DNA from: Alphaproteobacteria bacterium
Lineage (GTDB): Bacteria > Pseudomonadota > Alphaproteobacteria > Bin95
Length of the DNA: 35,758 nt
Direction of reading: 5' to 3'
Assembly: GCA_029978325.1 (NCBI GenBank)
Contig: JAPOJR010000018.1
Location: 1 to 35,758, forward strand
The position numbers and the translations under genes were made by a program. Shown piece after piece: positions 23,806-31,868 of the stretch. The notes under the pieces were generated by a model, which was not told the origin of the DNA, did not search any database, and was given only the letters and a program-made list of their open reading frames with translations. Each line of letters begins with the position of its first letter. The first letter of the stretch is position 1.

Positions 23806-25254
23806 CTAGTCGCGCCAGAAGCTGGGCGCGAACAGCACCAGGACCGTAAAGAATTCCAGGCGGCCCAGCAGCATGCCAGCGGACAAGATCCACTTGGCCG
23901 CATCCGGAATCGACGCGAACGTGCCAGCCGGGCCGACGATCTCTCCCAGGCCAGGCCCGACGTTCGACATGGTGGTCGCCGACGCAGAGGCCGCTGTCAG
24001 AAGATCCAGCCCCAACACGCCCAAGGTGATTGTTAGTGTGGCGAAACACGCCATGTAGACCAGCGAAAACGCCATCACAGATTCGATAATTTCCGCCGAA
24101 ATCGGCGCACGATTATAGTGGGCGATAAATACGCCGCGTGGCCGAATTAGCCGCTTGATCTGTTGTCCTGCGGCGGCAAACAAAATCTGAAAGCGAAAGA
24201 TTTTGATGCCGCAGGAAGCTGACCCGGCGCAGCCGCCAATGAACATCAGCATAAAAAATACCCCAGGGGCAAAGTTTCCCCACCGGTCATACTCTGCCGT
24301 GGCGAACCCCGTCCCCGACATGATCGAGGTAACGTTGAACGCACTCAGGCGCAGCGCAACCCAGAACGGCTGATGACCATATGTCCCCTCGGCAATGGCA
24401 ATACCGGCAATCACGACCGCCAGCGTGGCCAGAAACCAACGCACCTGGGTATCCTGCACCAGGGCACGCACATTGCCATGCAAGGCAGACACGAACAGCA
24501 GAAAGGGCATCGCGCCCGCGATCATGCCGACGATGATAATCCAGTGGATCGCAGGGTTGCTGTAAGCCGCTATCGATTGGTCCGTGGTTGAAAACCCGCC
24601 GGTCGAAATGGTCGTCATGGCATGGATAACCGCGTTGAACAGGGTCATTCCCGCCAGATACAGACTGATGACCAAGGCCAGGGTCATCGCTCCATAGACG
24701 ACCGCAATTCCAACCGCCAGCTGGCCAGTTCGCGGCAGGATTTTCTGAGATCGATCAGATGATTCCGTGCGGAACAACTGCATGCCGCCGACCTGGAGCA
24801 TCGGCAACACTGCAACCGCCGTCACGATGATGCCGATCCCGCCAATCCACTGCAGCAGGCCGCGCCACAACAGAATACCCGGCGCCGCATGGTCGAGCCC
24901 GACCATAACGGTAGAGCCGGTGGTCGTGATCGCGCTCATCGACTCGAAGAATGCGTCAGTGATGCTCAACGGATGCCCCAGCAGCACAAATGGCAACGCG
25001 CCGAAACAGGCTGCGGAAACCCAGCACAAGGTCGTCATCACAAAGGATTGCCGCAAACCCAACCGGGCGCGCTCGCTGTAGGTCGCCAACACCAGTGCTC
25101 CGCCGAAAAACAGCGTAGCAGCTCCAGCAAAAACAAAAGCGCGCCAGTCCGGCGTGCCTGCATAAACTTCTATCGCAGTCGGCCCCAGCATGGTGAGCGC
25201 CAGCACAACCAACTGCGCGCCGACGACAAACAGGACAGGCCGAAAATCTAGCAT
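23806..25254 (-). CDS. trkH: TrkH family potassium uptake protein (copy A)
   Basis: This 482-residue membrane protein is a K+ translocating subunit of the Trk/Ktr superfamily. Four pore loops each keep their filter glycine: TTGST at 111-115, STGGFST at 217-223, SGTGFAT at 313-319 and VGPGLG at 432-437. It starts at the ATG at 25254 (MLDFRPVLFVVG), with AAGGA 10 bases upstream; the longer open frame adds a Pro/Ala-rich stretch with no support. A second, collinear copy of equal length lies 66 bases upstream on the same strand. The NAD-binding TrkA partner is not in the window. The function is K+ uptake driven with H+ or Na+. It converges with the cupin gene 6 bases away, with no room for a separate terminator. 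Confidence 0.95.
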   Translation of the reverse strand: MLDFRPVLFVVGAQLVVLALTMLGPTAIEVYAGTPDWRAFVFAGAATLFFGGALVLATYSERARLGLRQSFVMTTLCWVSAACFGALPFVLLGHPLSITDAFFESMSAITTTGSTVMVGLDHAAPGILLWRGLLQWIGGIGIIVTAVAVLPMLQVGGMQLFRTESSDRSQKILPRTGQLAVGIAVVYGAMTLALVISLYLAGMTLFNAVIHAMTTISTGGFSTTDQSIAAYSNPAIHWIIIVGMIAGAMPFLLFVSALHGNVRALVQDTQVRWFLATLAVVIAGIAIAEGTYGHQPFWVALRLSAFNVTSIMSGTGFATAEYDRWGNFAPGVFFMLMFIGGCAGSASCGIKIFRFQILFAAAGQQIKRLIRPRGVFIAHYNRAPISAEIIESVMAFSLVYMACFATLTITLGVLGLDLLTAASASATTMSNVGPGLGEIVGPAGTFASIPDAAKWILSAGMLLGRLEFFTVLVLFAPSFWRD

Positions 25255-25320
25255 CGGACCCGGATCCTTCGCCGGCGGATCGCAGGCGGGCGGTGGCGAT
25301 GCGCAAAGCGGCACATAGGA

Positions 25321-26769
25321 TCAACCGCGCCAAAAACTCGGAAGCAGCAACACCAGGATCGTGAAAAATTCTAGGCGGCCAAATAACATACCGATGGCCA
25401 GCGCCCATTTAGCGGCAGCGGGCAAGGCAACGAAGGTACCGGCAGGGCCGATAATATCGCCCAAGCCGGGCCCGACGTTCGAGATTGCGGTTGCCGCCCC
25501 AGAAGTCGAAGTGATGAAGTCCAGCCCCATAAAGCTCAACGCAATGGTCAAGGTCGCGAACCCGGCTGCATAGACCAAAGAGAAAGCCATCACAGAAGCA
25601 ACGACATTGGCAGAAATCGGCTGATGATTGTAATGGGCGATAAAAACACCGCGCGGCTGCACCAGTTGCTTGAGCTGCACGATTGCAGCTGCAAACAAGA
25701 TTTGAAACCGGAAAATCTTGATGCCGCAGGTGGTAGAGCCGGCGCACCCGCCGATAAACATGATGACAAAGAACATCGCCGGCGCAAAGCTGCCCCAGTG
25801 GTCATAGTCAGACGTCGCATACCCGGTGCCGGTCATGATCGACGTGGCGTTGAATGCGCTAAGATGCAACGCAGTGCCAAAATCCTCGCCGGTAAACACC
25901 ATTTGGCCGATCGACAGGCCCGCGATAACGACACCCAAAGTCCCGAGAAACCAGCGGACCTGCGTATCGTGCAGCAGCGGCCTAGTATACCCTCTCGCCG
26001 CCTGCATATAGAGTGCGAATGGCAACGAGCCGGCAATCATTCCTACGGTAATGATCCAATGGATCGTCGGATCCGGATAAGCGCCCACGGATTTGTCAGA
26101 GGTTGAAAAGCCGCCGGTTGCAATCGTCGTCATCGCATGGGCGACAGCATCGAACACATCCATCCCTGCAAGCCACAGCATGAGCGACCACGCCACTGTC
26201 AGCGCAAGGTAAACCGCTGCGATCCAGGCCGCCAATTGCGCGGCCCGAGGAAACGCCTTGTCAGACCGATCGGAATTTTCCATCCGGAACAACTGCATGC
26301 CGCCGACTTGCAACATCGGCAAAACCGCCAGCGCGGTCACGACGATGCCAACGCCGCCGAACCACTGCAGCAACGCCCGCCACAGCAAAATCCCCCGCGG
26401 CGCGTGGTCGAGCCCGATCATCACCGTTGAACCGGTCGTAGTGATGCCGCTCATGGCTTCAAAAAAGGCGTCGGTAAAGCTCAACGGAATCGAAAGGAAG
26501 ACGAATGGCAACGCGCCAAACAATGCCGCGCATAGCCAGCACAGGCTCGTCATAAGGAACGCCTGACGCAGCCCCAGCTTGGCCCGCTCGCTGACGGTTG
26601 CCAGCACCAGAGCGCCACCGAAAAACCCCGTTGCTGCCGCAGAAAATATGAACGCGCGCCACTCGGGCGAGTCATCGAACAGTTCGATAAGGGCGGGCAG
26701 CAACATCGCGGCCGACAAGGCCACCAGCAACAGGCCGACAACAAACAGGACAGGGCGGAAGTCAAGCAT
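25321..26769 (-). CDS. trkH: TrkH family potassium uptake protein (copy B)
   Basis: Also 482 residues and alignable end to end without visible gaps to copy A; by eye about two thirds of positions agree. The four filter loops are TTGST, ATGGFST, TGTGYAT and VGPGLG, so all pore glycines are kept; the third loop has Tyr in place of Phe. The start is the ATG at 26769 (MLDFRPVLFVVG, the same beginning as copy A). The longer open frame to 26841 would overlap apaG and is rejected. Order on the minus strand is metZ, apaG, trkH-B, trkH-A. The two copies probably arose by tandem duplication and may differ in ion affinity or regulation. No TrkA is seen nearby. Confidence 0.95.
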   Translation of the reverse strand: MLDFRPVLFVVGLLLVALSAAMLLPALIELFDDSPEWRAFIFSAAATGFFGGALVLATVSERAKLGLRQAFLMTSLCWLCAALFGALPFVFLSIPLSFTDAFFEAMSGITTTGSTVMIGLDHAPRGILLWRALLQWFGGVGIVVTALAVLPMLQVGGMQLFRMENSDRSDKAFPRAAQLAAWIAAVYLALTVAWSLMLWLAGMDVFDAVAHAMTTIATGGFSTSDKSVGAYPDPTIHWIITVGMIAGSLPFALYMQAARGYTRPLLHDTQVRWFLGTLGVVIAGLSIGQMVFTGEDFGTALHLSAFNATSIMTGTGYATSDYDHWGSFAPAMFFVIMFIGGCAGSTTCGIKIFRFQILFAAAIVQLKQLVQPRGVFIAHYNHQPISANVVASVMAFSLVYAAGFATLTIALSFMGLDFITSTSGAATAISNVGPGLGDIIGPAGTFVALPAAAKWALAIGMLFGRLEFFTILVLLLPSFWRG

Positions 26770-26810
26770 GAGGTCTGGGTCTTTCGCCAGCCGGGGTTTA
26801 GCCGAAACGG

Positions 26811-27203
26811 CTAGTTCGGCCGCACCGTTTGGTCCGGGCAATCCAGCGAAAATGCCGGCACCCCGATATCGAACACATCGCCATCCTCACTCACCATTTC
26901 GTATGTGCCCGACATGATTCCGCCGGGAACGGCAAGTGGAGTGCCACTGGAATATTCGAATGCATCGCCCGGCTTCAAAACGGGTTGCTGTCCCACCACG
27001 CCGGCGCCACGCACTTCCTGCACCTGCCCAACGCCGTCGACAATACGCCAGTACCGGTTAGTCAACTGAACGGTCTCTCGCCCGCGGTTTTCGATGCGAA
27101 CGTGATAGGCCCAGACATAGCGACTACGCTCTGGCTGAGACTCCTGAGCCAGATATTCGGGTTGTACCGTAACGGTCAGACCGCGTGTGGTTTGACTGTA
27201 CAT
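26811..27203 (-). CDS. apaG: ApaG domain protein
   Basis: The 130-residue protein is a complete ApaG: a single fibronectin-like beta sandwich with [13 protein letters not shown] at about 29-41, the Gly-rich [14 protein letters not shown] motif at about 66-79 that resembles a pyrophosphate-binding loop, and the closing MSGTYEMV stretch near 97-104. Loss of ApaG affects Co2+ resistance and Mg2+ efflux in enterics, and the fold can bind Co2+ and nucleotides; its true reaction is unsettled. The ATG at 27203 agrees with the family start. It lies 112 bases downstream of metZ on the same strand, a neighbourhood common in Alphaproteobacteria, and 41 bases upstream of the trkH pair. Confidence 0.95.
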   Translation of the reverse strand: MYSQTTRGLTVTVQPEYLAQESQPERSRYVWAYHVRIENRGRETVQLTNRYWRIVDGVGQVQEVRGAGVVGQQPVLKPGDAFEYSSGTPLAVPGGIMSGTYEMVSEDGDVFDIGVPAFSLDCPDQTVRPN

Positions 27204-27315
27204 GGCTGCAGGGCACTCGCCAGTTGGAACTAGGACAAGCCGCCATCGTAGAGCGCCCCGCGCACGGGCTCAAGTGGGACCAGGTCGCCAGCCCGATCCC
27301 AGGGCCAAGGATTGG

Positions 27316-28539
27316 CTATGCCGCCTGGCGCAATGCACCGGCGGCGGCGCCCGCCGCCCGTTCCAGGTCTCGCCAAAGATCCTCCACATGCTCCAGGCCG
27401 ACCGAGACCCGGACGAGGCCCTCAGTAATGCCCGCCGCTTCTCGCGCCTCAGGCGTCAACACCCTGTGGGTGGTGGTGCAGGGGTGGCACGACAACGACT
27501 TCGCGTCCCCCAGATTATTGGAAAGATCGACGATTTGCAGCGCATTCAGGAAAGCGAACGCCGCCGGACGGCCGCCGGCGACCTCGACGCTCAAAACGCT
27601 GCCGAACAGGCCGTCACGCATCTGGGATTTGGCGACAGCGTGGCTTGGATGGCTGGCTAGTCCCGGGTAGGCGACGCGGGTGACATTCGGCAGCGCCTCC
27701 AGCCGCTCGGCAAGGGTCTGGGCCGTGCGGCTCACCTCCCGCACGCGCAGCGACAATGTCTCCAACCCCTTGACCACGACCCAGGCATTGAATGGGCTGA
27801 TGCAGGGTCCGGTGTGGCGCAGGAAGGGCTGCAGGAAATCCTTGTCGAACGCGGCATCGCACAACACCGCACCGCCCAGGGTCCGGCCCTGCCCGTCCAG
27901 ATGCTTGGTGGTCGAATACACCACAACGTCACAGCCCAAATCCATCGGCCGCTGCAAGACCGGAGTCGCGACGACGTTGTCGACGATCACCTTCGCGCCA
28001 GCCCGATGGGCCAACCTGGACAGCGCGGCAAGATCGACGATGTCCAAGGTCGGGTTGGTCGGCGTCTCGACGAAGACCAACTTGGCAGGCGTGCTGAGCG
28101 CCTTCTGCCAGGCGTCGAGATCGGCGGGCGGCACCAGATCTACATGCACGCCCCACTTCGGCAGGATTTTGGTCAGGATGTGCAGGCTTGAGCCGAACAG
28201 CGTCGCGCCGGCGACGACGCGGTCGCCGCTTTCCAGATAGCTGGCCATGGCGGCGAACACCGCGGCCATGCCGCTGGCGGTGGCGCGGCAGACCTCAGCG
28301 CCTTCCAGCACCCGCAACCGGTCTTCCAGCATGGTGACAGTCGGGTTGGCATACCGGCCATAAAGGTAACGGTCGACGTCGCCAGAAAATGCCGCATCCG
28401 CCTGCTCGGCCGAGTCAAAGACAAATCCGGAGTTCATATAGAGCGCTTCGCTGGTTTCAGCGTTATGGCTGCGGTTCAGCCCGGCGCGGATAGCAAGAGT
28501 TTCGGCGCGACAGCCGGCAAGGTGGTCCTGATTGGTCAT
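27316..28539 (-). CDS. metZ: O-succinylhomoserine sulfhydrylase
   Basis: The 407-residue PLP enzyme of the Cys/Met metabolism family makes homocysteine from O-succinylhomoserine and sulfide, the penultimate step of methionine synthesis. YSTTKHLDGQG at 208-218 holds the PLP lysine (Lys212). Asp187 in VIVDNVVATP pairs with the cofactor ring, and YGRYANPTV at 60-68 and ETPTNPTLDI at 158-167 are family motifs. LSNNLGDAKSLSCHPCTTTH near the C-terminus fits sulfhydrylases. The ATG at 28539 has GGAG 10 bases upstream, partly inside a small hairpin. Control is visible: a SAM-II riboswitch and a terminator lie in the 180-base leader, so high S-adenosylmethionine should shut it off. Confidence 0.95.
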   Translation of the reverse strand: MTNQDHLAGCRAETLAIRAGLNRSHNAETSEALYMNSGFVFDSAEQADAAFSGDVDRYLYGRYANPTVTMLEDRLRVLEGAEVCRATASGMAAVFAAMASYLESGDRVVAGATLFGSSLHILTKILPKWGVHVDLVPPADLDAWQKALSTPAKLVFVETPTNPTLDIVDLAALSRLAHRAGAKVIVDNVVATPVLQRPMDLGCDVVVYSTTKHLDGQGRTLGGAVLCDAAFDKDFLQPFLRHTGPCISPFNAWVVVKGLETLSLRVREVSRTAQTLAERLEALPNVTRVAYPGLASHPSHAVAKSQMRDGLFGSVLSVEVAGGRPAAFAFLNALQIVDLSNNLGDAKSLSCHPCTTTHRVLTPEAREAAGITEGLVRVSVGLEHVEDLWRDLERAAGAAAGALRQAA

Positions 28540-28551
28540 ATTTGGCGATCT

Positions 28552-28567
28552 CCATCATCAATGATGG
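28552..28567 (-). promoter_or_regulatory. Small hairpin next to the metZ ribosome binding site
   Basis: CCATCAT and ATGATGG form a 7-bp stem with a 2-base loop. On the mRNA its 3' strand ends in GG that also starts the metZ Shine-Dalgarno GGAG, so the stem may lower ribosome access. Seen directly; effect inferred. Confidence 0.4.
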
Positions 28568-28617
28568 TCGGGCGTTCGCCATCCGAGTGTCTGCTTAAGA
28601 AAGCGATGCACAGCCAT

Positions 28618-28653
28618 AAAAAAACCGGCCATCGCTCGCATAGAGCAGGCCGG
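28618..28653 (-). terminator. Intrinsic terminator in the metZ leader
   Basis: On the minus strand CCGGCC (28653-28648) pairs with GGCCGG (28630-28625), with an inner GCTC/GAGC stem, followed by seven Ts (28624-28618). It sits about 20 bases after the SAM-II aptamer and 79 bases before metZ, the normal place for a premature terminator that responds to the riboswitch. Confidence 0.85.
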
Positions 28654-28669
28654 CACGCAGACGTCCCGA

Positions 28670-28726
28670 CCGTTTAGCGAGGTTGTTTAGCGTGGCCGCA
28701 AGCTGGTCGAGCAAATCACCACGTCC
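28670..28726 (-). promoter_or_regulatory. SAM-II riboswitch controlling metZ
   Basis: The minus-strand RNA matches the SAM-II (metA element) consensus. CGUGG at 28723-28719 is followed by UGAUUUG. GCUUGCGG leads into CCACG (28695-28691), which closes helix P1. UAAAC (28689-28685) and UCGCUAAAC (28680-28672) supply the pseudoknot and triplex strands. SAM-II binds S-adenosylmethionine and lowers expression of methionine genes in Alphaproteobacteria. It starts right at the predicted transcription start and is followed by a terminator. Confidence 0.92.
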
Positions 28727-28729
28727 GAG

Positions 28730-28759
28730 CATCTAGCGCCCAGAGCCGGCCTTCGTCAA
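28730..28759 (-). promoter_or_regulatory. Predicted promoter of the riboswitch-metZ transcript
   Basis: On the minus strand TTGACG (28759-28754) and TAGATG (28735-28730) are 18 bases apart. Seven bases on is 28723, the first base of helix P1 of the riboswitch. The -35 box contains the TGA stop codon of the radical SAM gene. Confidence 0.6.
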
Positions 28760-29721
28760 GCTGCTTTGCTGCACGAGCCGCCGCCCAACACGCAAAACTT
28801 GGCGCAATGCGGGTGATTCAGAGCCACGCTGCCGCTTGCTTCCGCCAGCGTCCGGCCCAATTCGAACTGTGGATCGTACGGCAACAGCGTACATGCGATC
28901 ACTGCGGCCTGCGCTGCTCCTTTGCGCTTCACCACCATACGGCTGGACGCGCACATCATTGCGCGGGGGTCCTGGTCCAGAATGCCCCAGCAAGCCGTGG
29001 TGATCTCCGGCACGTCCGCCGTCTCGTCCATTTCCGGGAACAACACCAATTGCATGGGATCATGCGCGTCGACCGGCCATCCCTCGGACTGGATCAGGCG
29101 GGCATAGCCTTCGCGCGCCTGCGCCTCGCTTTCGCCCCAGCAGGTGCGGCCGGCCAGGTGGATGGCAAAGCCGTTCGACGCCAGCCAGCCCAAACCCTGC
29201 ACCGTTGGCAGCCAGGTCCGCTCGCCCCGCTCCAACTCATGCAGCGCTTGGGTGTGATGGTCGACCGAGACCCGCAGCACCAGCCGGTCGCCATAGCGCC
29301 GCTGCAGGTCGAGCAATGGCGCCTGCACCTTCATCATCGGCCGCATGGCGTTGGTGAGAACCAAAGCGCGAAAGCCGCGGGCGAGGATAGCCTCCAAAAT
29401 TGGGATGATCTCCGGCGCCATGAATGGCTCGCCGCCGGTCAGGCCGATTTCTTCCGTCGGCAGCCCATCGCGGGCAATCTCGTCCAGGTAGGGGGCGACA
29501 TCGGCCAGGGTCAGGTAGGCCAGCCGGTCATTGGTCGGCGAACTCTCGATATAGCAGCCGCGGCAGGTCAGGTTGCAGAGCGTGCCGGTGTTGAACCACA
29601 GCGTCGCCAGCTGCTCGAGCGCGACCGCGGCCCGCGCTGACCCATCCAACGTCCGCAAAGGATCTTGGAATTTTCGTGGGTCGAGCGGCGCTGTGGCCGG
29701 TTCGGCGGCGATTGACGACAT
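28756..29721 (-). CDS. Radical SAM protein with C-terminal Cys-rich region
   Basis: The 321-residue protein has the radical SAM cluster motif CNLTCRGC at 49-56 (Cys49, Cys53, Cys56) and GLTGGEPF at 93-100 that binds S-adenosylmethionine. The C-terminal third has several more cysteines (CWGILD, MMCASSR, VIACTLLPY, HCAKFCVLGGGSC), suggesting an auxiliary iron-sulfur cluster as in SPASM/twitch enzymes. The family is conserved but I cannot assign a product. The open frame starts at 29850, but the likely start is the ATG at 29721, with AGGAG 11 bases upstream. The gene ends 30 bases before the metZ riboswitch; read-through could reach metZ, though a separate promoter is predicted. It is divergent from an SDR gene. 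Confidence 0.85.
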   Translation of the reverse strand: MSSIAAEPATAPLDPRKFQDPLRTLDGSARAAVALEQLATLWFNTGTLCNLTCRGCYIESSPTNDRLAYLTLADVAPYLDEIARDGLPTEEIGLTGGEPFMAPEIIPILEAILARGFRALVLTNAMRPMMKVQAPLLDLQRRYGDRLVLRVSVDHHTQALHELERGERTWLPTVQGLGWLASNGFAIHLAGRTCWGESEAQAREGYARLIQSEGWPVDAHDPMQLVLFPEMDETADVPEITTACWGILDQDPRAMMCASSRMVVKRKGAAQAAVIACTLLPYDPQFELGRTLAEASGSVALNHPHCAKFCVLGGGSCSKAA

Positions 29722-29873
29722 CGGGCAGAATGCTCCTGGGAAAGTGTCAAGCAAAACATAGCATCGTTTTAGACCTAGCCGACGGGACATGCCGCCCAAA
29801 ATAACAGATTGGTGAGGCGTGGCGCTTCGTCCTAGACTTCGCACCGGCAAACCCTATCAGAAGGAATCCCATC
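29722..29873. promoter_or_regulatory. Divergent gap, radical SAM versus SDR, with a weak plus-strand promoter
   Basis: In this 152-base gap TTGGTG (29809-29814) and TAGACT (29833-29838), 18 bases apart, could drive the SDR gene. The match is modest. No operator dyad was noticed, and I found no good minus-strand promoter. Confidence 0.3.
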
Positions 29874-30641
29874 ATGGCTGAACGCGTGGCAGGAAAAGTC
29901 GCTTTGGTCACAGGCGGCGGCTCCGGCATTGGCCGGGCATCTGCCTTGACACTGGCGCGGGAGGGCGCGAGCGTGGTCGTTACCGATTTGCGTGGCGAGA
30001 CGGCGGCGGAAACGGCGCAAATGATCATCGACGCCGGCGGCAAAGCCCGTTCTATGGCCCAGGACACCACCGACGAAGCCCAATGGCAGGCGGTAATGGC
30101 CTCGATCCGCGCGACGGAGAAGCGGCTGGACATCGTGCTCAACAACGCCGGCGTCAGCAACAACGGCATGCTGCTGAAGGATACCAGCCTGGAGCAGTGG
30201 CGCTTCGTCAACGCCGCCAACGTCGAAGGTGTCTACATGGGCACCAAATATGGCATTGAATTGATGGAAGAAGCCGGTAATGGCGGCTCCATCGTCAACA
30301 TCTCCTCGATCTACGGCAAGGTCGGCGCGGTCGGGTCGGTTGCCTACAACGCCAGCAAGGGCGCGGTTTGCGTGTTTTCCAAGGGCGCGGCGCTGGAATG
30401 CGGCAAGGCCGGCAACGGCGTGCGGGTCAACACTATCCATCCGGGCTTCATCGAAACTGGCATGACACGCGAGCGCTTCAGGGACAACGCCGTCCGCGAC
30501 TGGATGATCAACCGCACCCCCATCGGCCGCAGCGGCGTTCCCCAGGATATCGCCAACGGCGTGCTGTACCTGGCCAGTGACGAAAGCTCGTTCGTGACGG
30601 GGGCGGAACTGGTAATCGACGGCGGCTTTACGGCGATCTAG
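29874..30641 (+). CDS. SDR family NAD(P)-dependent oxidoreductase
   Basis: The 255-residue protein is a classical short-chain dehydrogenase. TGGGSGIG at 14-21 binds the cofactor and DLR at 38-40, with its Asp at the end of the second strand, suggests NAD over NADP. NNAG is at about 90-93. The catalytic Ser lies in NISSIYGK near 140-147, and Tyr and Lys in YNASK near 155-159. VNTIHPGFIETGM and the closing VTGAELVIDGGF are typical. It should oxidise or reduce an alcohol/ketone pair of unknown nature. GAAGGA lies 8 bases before the ATG. Its TAG stop shares bases with the stop of the converging amidase gene. It is transcribed alone, so context gives little about the substrate. Confidence 0.94.
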   Translation: MAERVAGKVALVTGGGSGIGRASALTLAREGASVVVTDLRGETAAETAQMIIDAGGKARSMAQDTTDEAQWQAVMASIRATEKRLDIVLNNAGVSNNGMLLKDTSLEQWRFVNAANVEGVYMGTKYGIELMEEAGNGGSIVNISSIYGKVGAVGSVAYNASKGAVCVFSKGAALECGKAGNGVRVNTIHPGFIETGMTRERFRDNAVRDWMINRTPIGRSGVPQDIANGVLYLASDESSFVTGAELVIDGGFTAI

Positions 30642-31861
30642 CGCGCCAGCAGCCGCCCGACCGCGTCGGCATAGACCTGCGCGCCCAGCATGATGTCGGC
30701 GTCGGACGTATCCTCCGTCCAATGGTGGCTGATGCCGCCGATGGACGGGATGAACATCATCCCCGCCGGCATTAGCTGCGCCATCATCTGCGCGTCGTGT
30801 CCCGCGCCGGAGGGCATGCGGGCATGCTTGCCCGGTGCATAAACCCCGCCCGCAGCCTCCAACGCAGCCTGAATCCCCTCGTCCATCAATGCCGGCTTGT
30901 TCTTGTTCATGGTCTCCCACGAGACCGTGCAGGGGCCGGCGGCGTTCGCCTCGTCCACCAGTTCGCCAACGGTCTGTTCGAGCCGCAACAGCGTTGCCAT
31001 GTCGGCATCGCGGAATTGCAGGGTCATGCTGGCGCGGCCCGGAATGATGCTGGGAGCGCCCGGCTCCAGGTCGATCTTGCCTACCGTCCAGACCGAGCGC
31101 TCACCGCAAACCTGCGGGAAGCGCTCCTCGACGCGCTGGCAGAAGCGGCGGAGCGCGACGCCCGCGTCCTTGCGGATCGCCATGCGGGTGGTACCGGCAT
31201 GGTTCTGCACCCCCTCAAACACGATTTTGTACTGCCAAATGGCGACAATGCTGGTGACGACGCCAACCTGCAGCTTCTGGCTCTCCAGCCAATCGCCCTG
31301 TTCGATATGCGCCTCCAACATGCCGATATAGCGCGCCGGATCGACCCGGTGGCGCGGTACACCGGAGAGGCCCGCATCGGCGATAGCCTGGCGCAGCGGC
31401 CGGCCGGTGGTGCGGTCGGCGCGTTGATCGATGTCGGCTTCCGTGAGTTCGCCGGTCAGCGAGCGCGAGCCGGTGAAGCTGCCGAAATGGCCTTCCTCAT
31501 CGGCGAAGGCGAATACCTCGACGCCGATATCCTTGCGCCCGGCCTCGACCACCGCCCGCGCCGCTTCCAGCGCATAGACCACGCCCAGCGCGCCGTCGAG
31601 CCAGCCGGCATGGCTCTGCGTCTCCAGGTGAGAGCCGGCCAGCAGCTTGTTGCCGGTCGCGGGCGTTTTCGAAATAACGTTGCCGATGCCATCGATCCAG
31701 GCTTCATGTCCGATAGCCTTGAGTTCGCCCACCAGCCAGTGGCGGGTGATCAGATCGTCCTCAGACAAGGTCGGGCGATGCACGCCGGTCTTGTAGGTGC
31801 CGATGCTGCGCAGGTGATAGAGGTCGCGCAGGGCGCGCTCGGGGTTGGCTTTGATGGTCAT
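30638..31861 (-). CDS. M20 family N-carbamoyl-L-amino-acid hydrolase / allantoate-type amidase
   Basis: The 407-residue protein is a two-metal hydrolase of the Zn-dependent hydantoinase/carbamoylase family. GSHLETQSHAGWLDG at about 75-89 supplies a His and an Asp metal ligand, with Glu replacing the usual Asp two residues after the His. FADEEGHFGS and MLEAHIEQGDWLE follow, with GAGHDAQMMA near the C-terminus. Family members cleave the carbamoyl group from N-carbamoyl-amino acids or ureidoglycine-type compounds. The ATG at 31861 begins 7 bases after the racemase-like stop; a longer frame to 31903 overlaps that gene. It is last of a three-gene operon with the racemase-like and D-aminoacylase genes. 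At its far end four bases, CTAG, serve as stop for both this gene and the SDR. Confidence 0.9.
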   Translation of the reverse strand: MTIKANPERALRDLYHLRSIGTYKTGVHRPTLSEDDLITRHWLVGELKAIGHEAWIDGIGNVISKTPATGNKLLAGSHLETQSHAGWLDGALGVVYALEAARAVVEAGRKDIGVEVFAFADEEGHFGSFTGSRSLTGELTEADIDQRADRTTGRPLRQAIADAGLSGVPRHRVDPARYIGMLEAHIEQGDWLESQKLQVGVVTSIVAIWQYKIVFEGVQNHAGTTRMAIRKDAGVALRRFCQRVEERFPQVCGERSVWTVGKIDLEPGAPSIIPGRASMTLQFRDADMATLLRLEQTVGELVDEANAAGPCTVSWETMNKNKPALMDEGIQAALEAAGGVYAPGKHARMPSGAGHDAQMMAQLMPAGMMFIPSIGGISHHWTEDTSDADIMLGAQVYADAVGRLLAR

Positions 31862-31868
31862 GGGCAAC

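Noticed and set aside
28756..29721. ArsS-type arsenosugar radical SAM enzyme, suggested by the arsenic operon elsewhere in the window
   Set aside because: It is over 20 kb from the ars genes, shows no ArsS-type C-terminal pattern that I recognise, and has no arsM neighbour.
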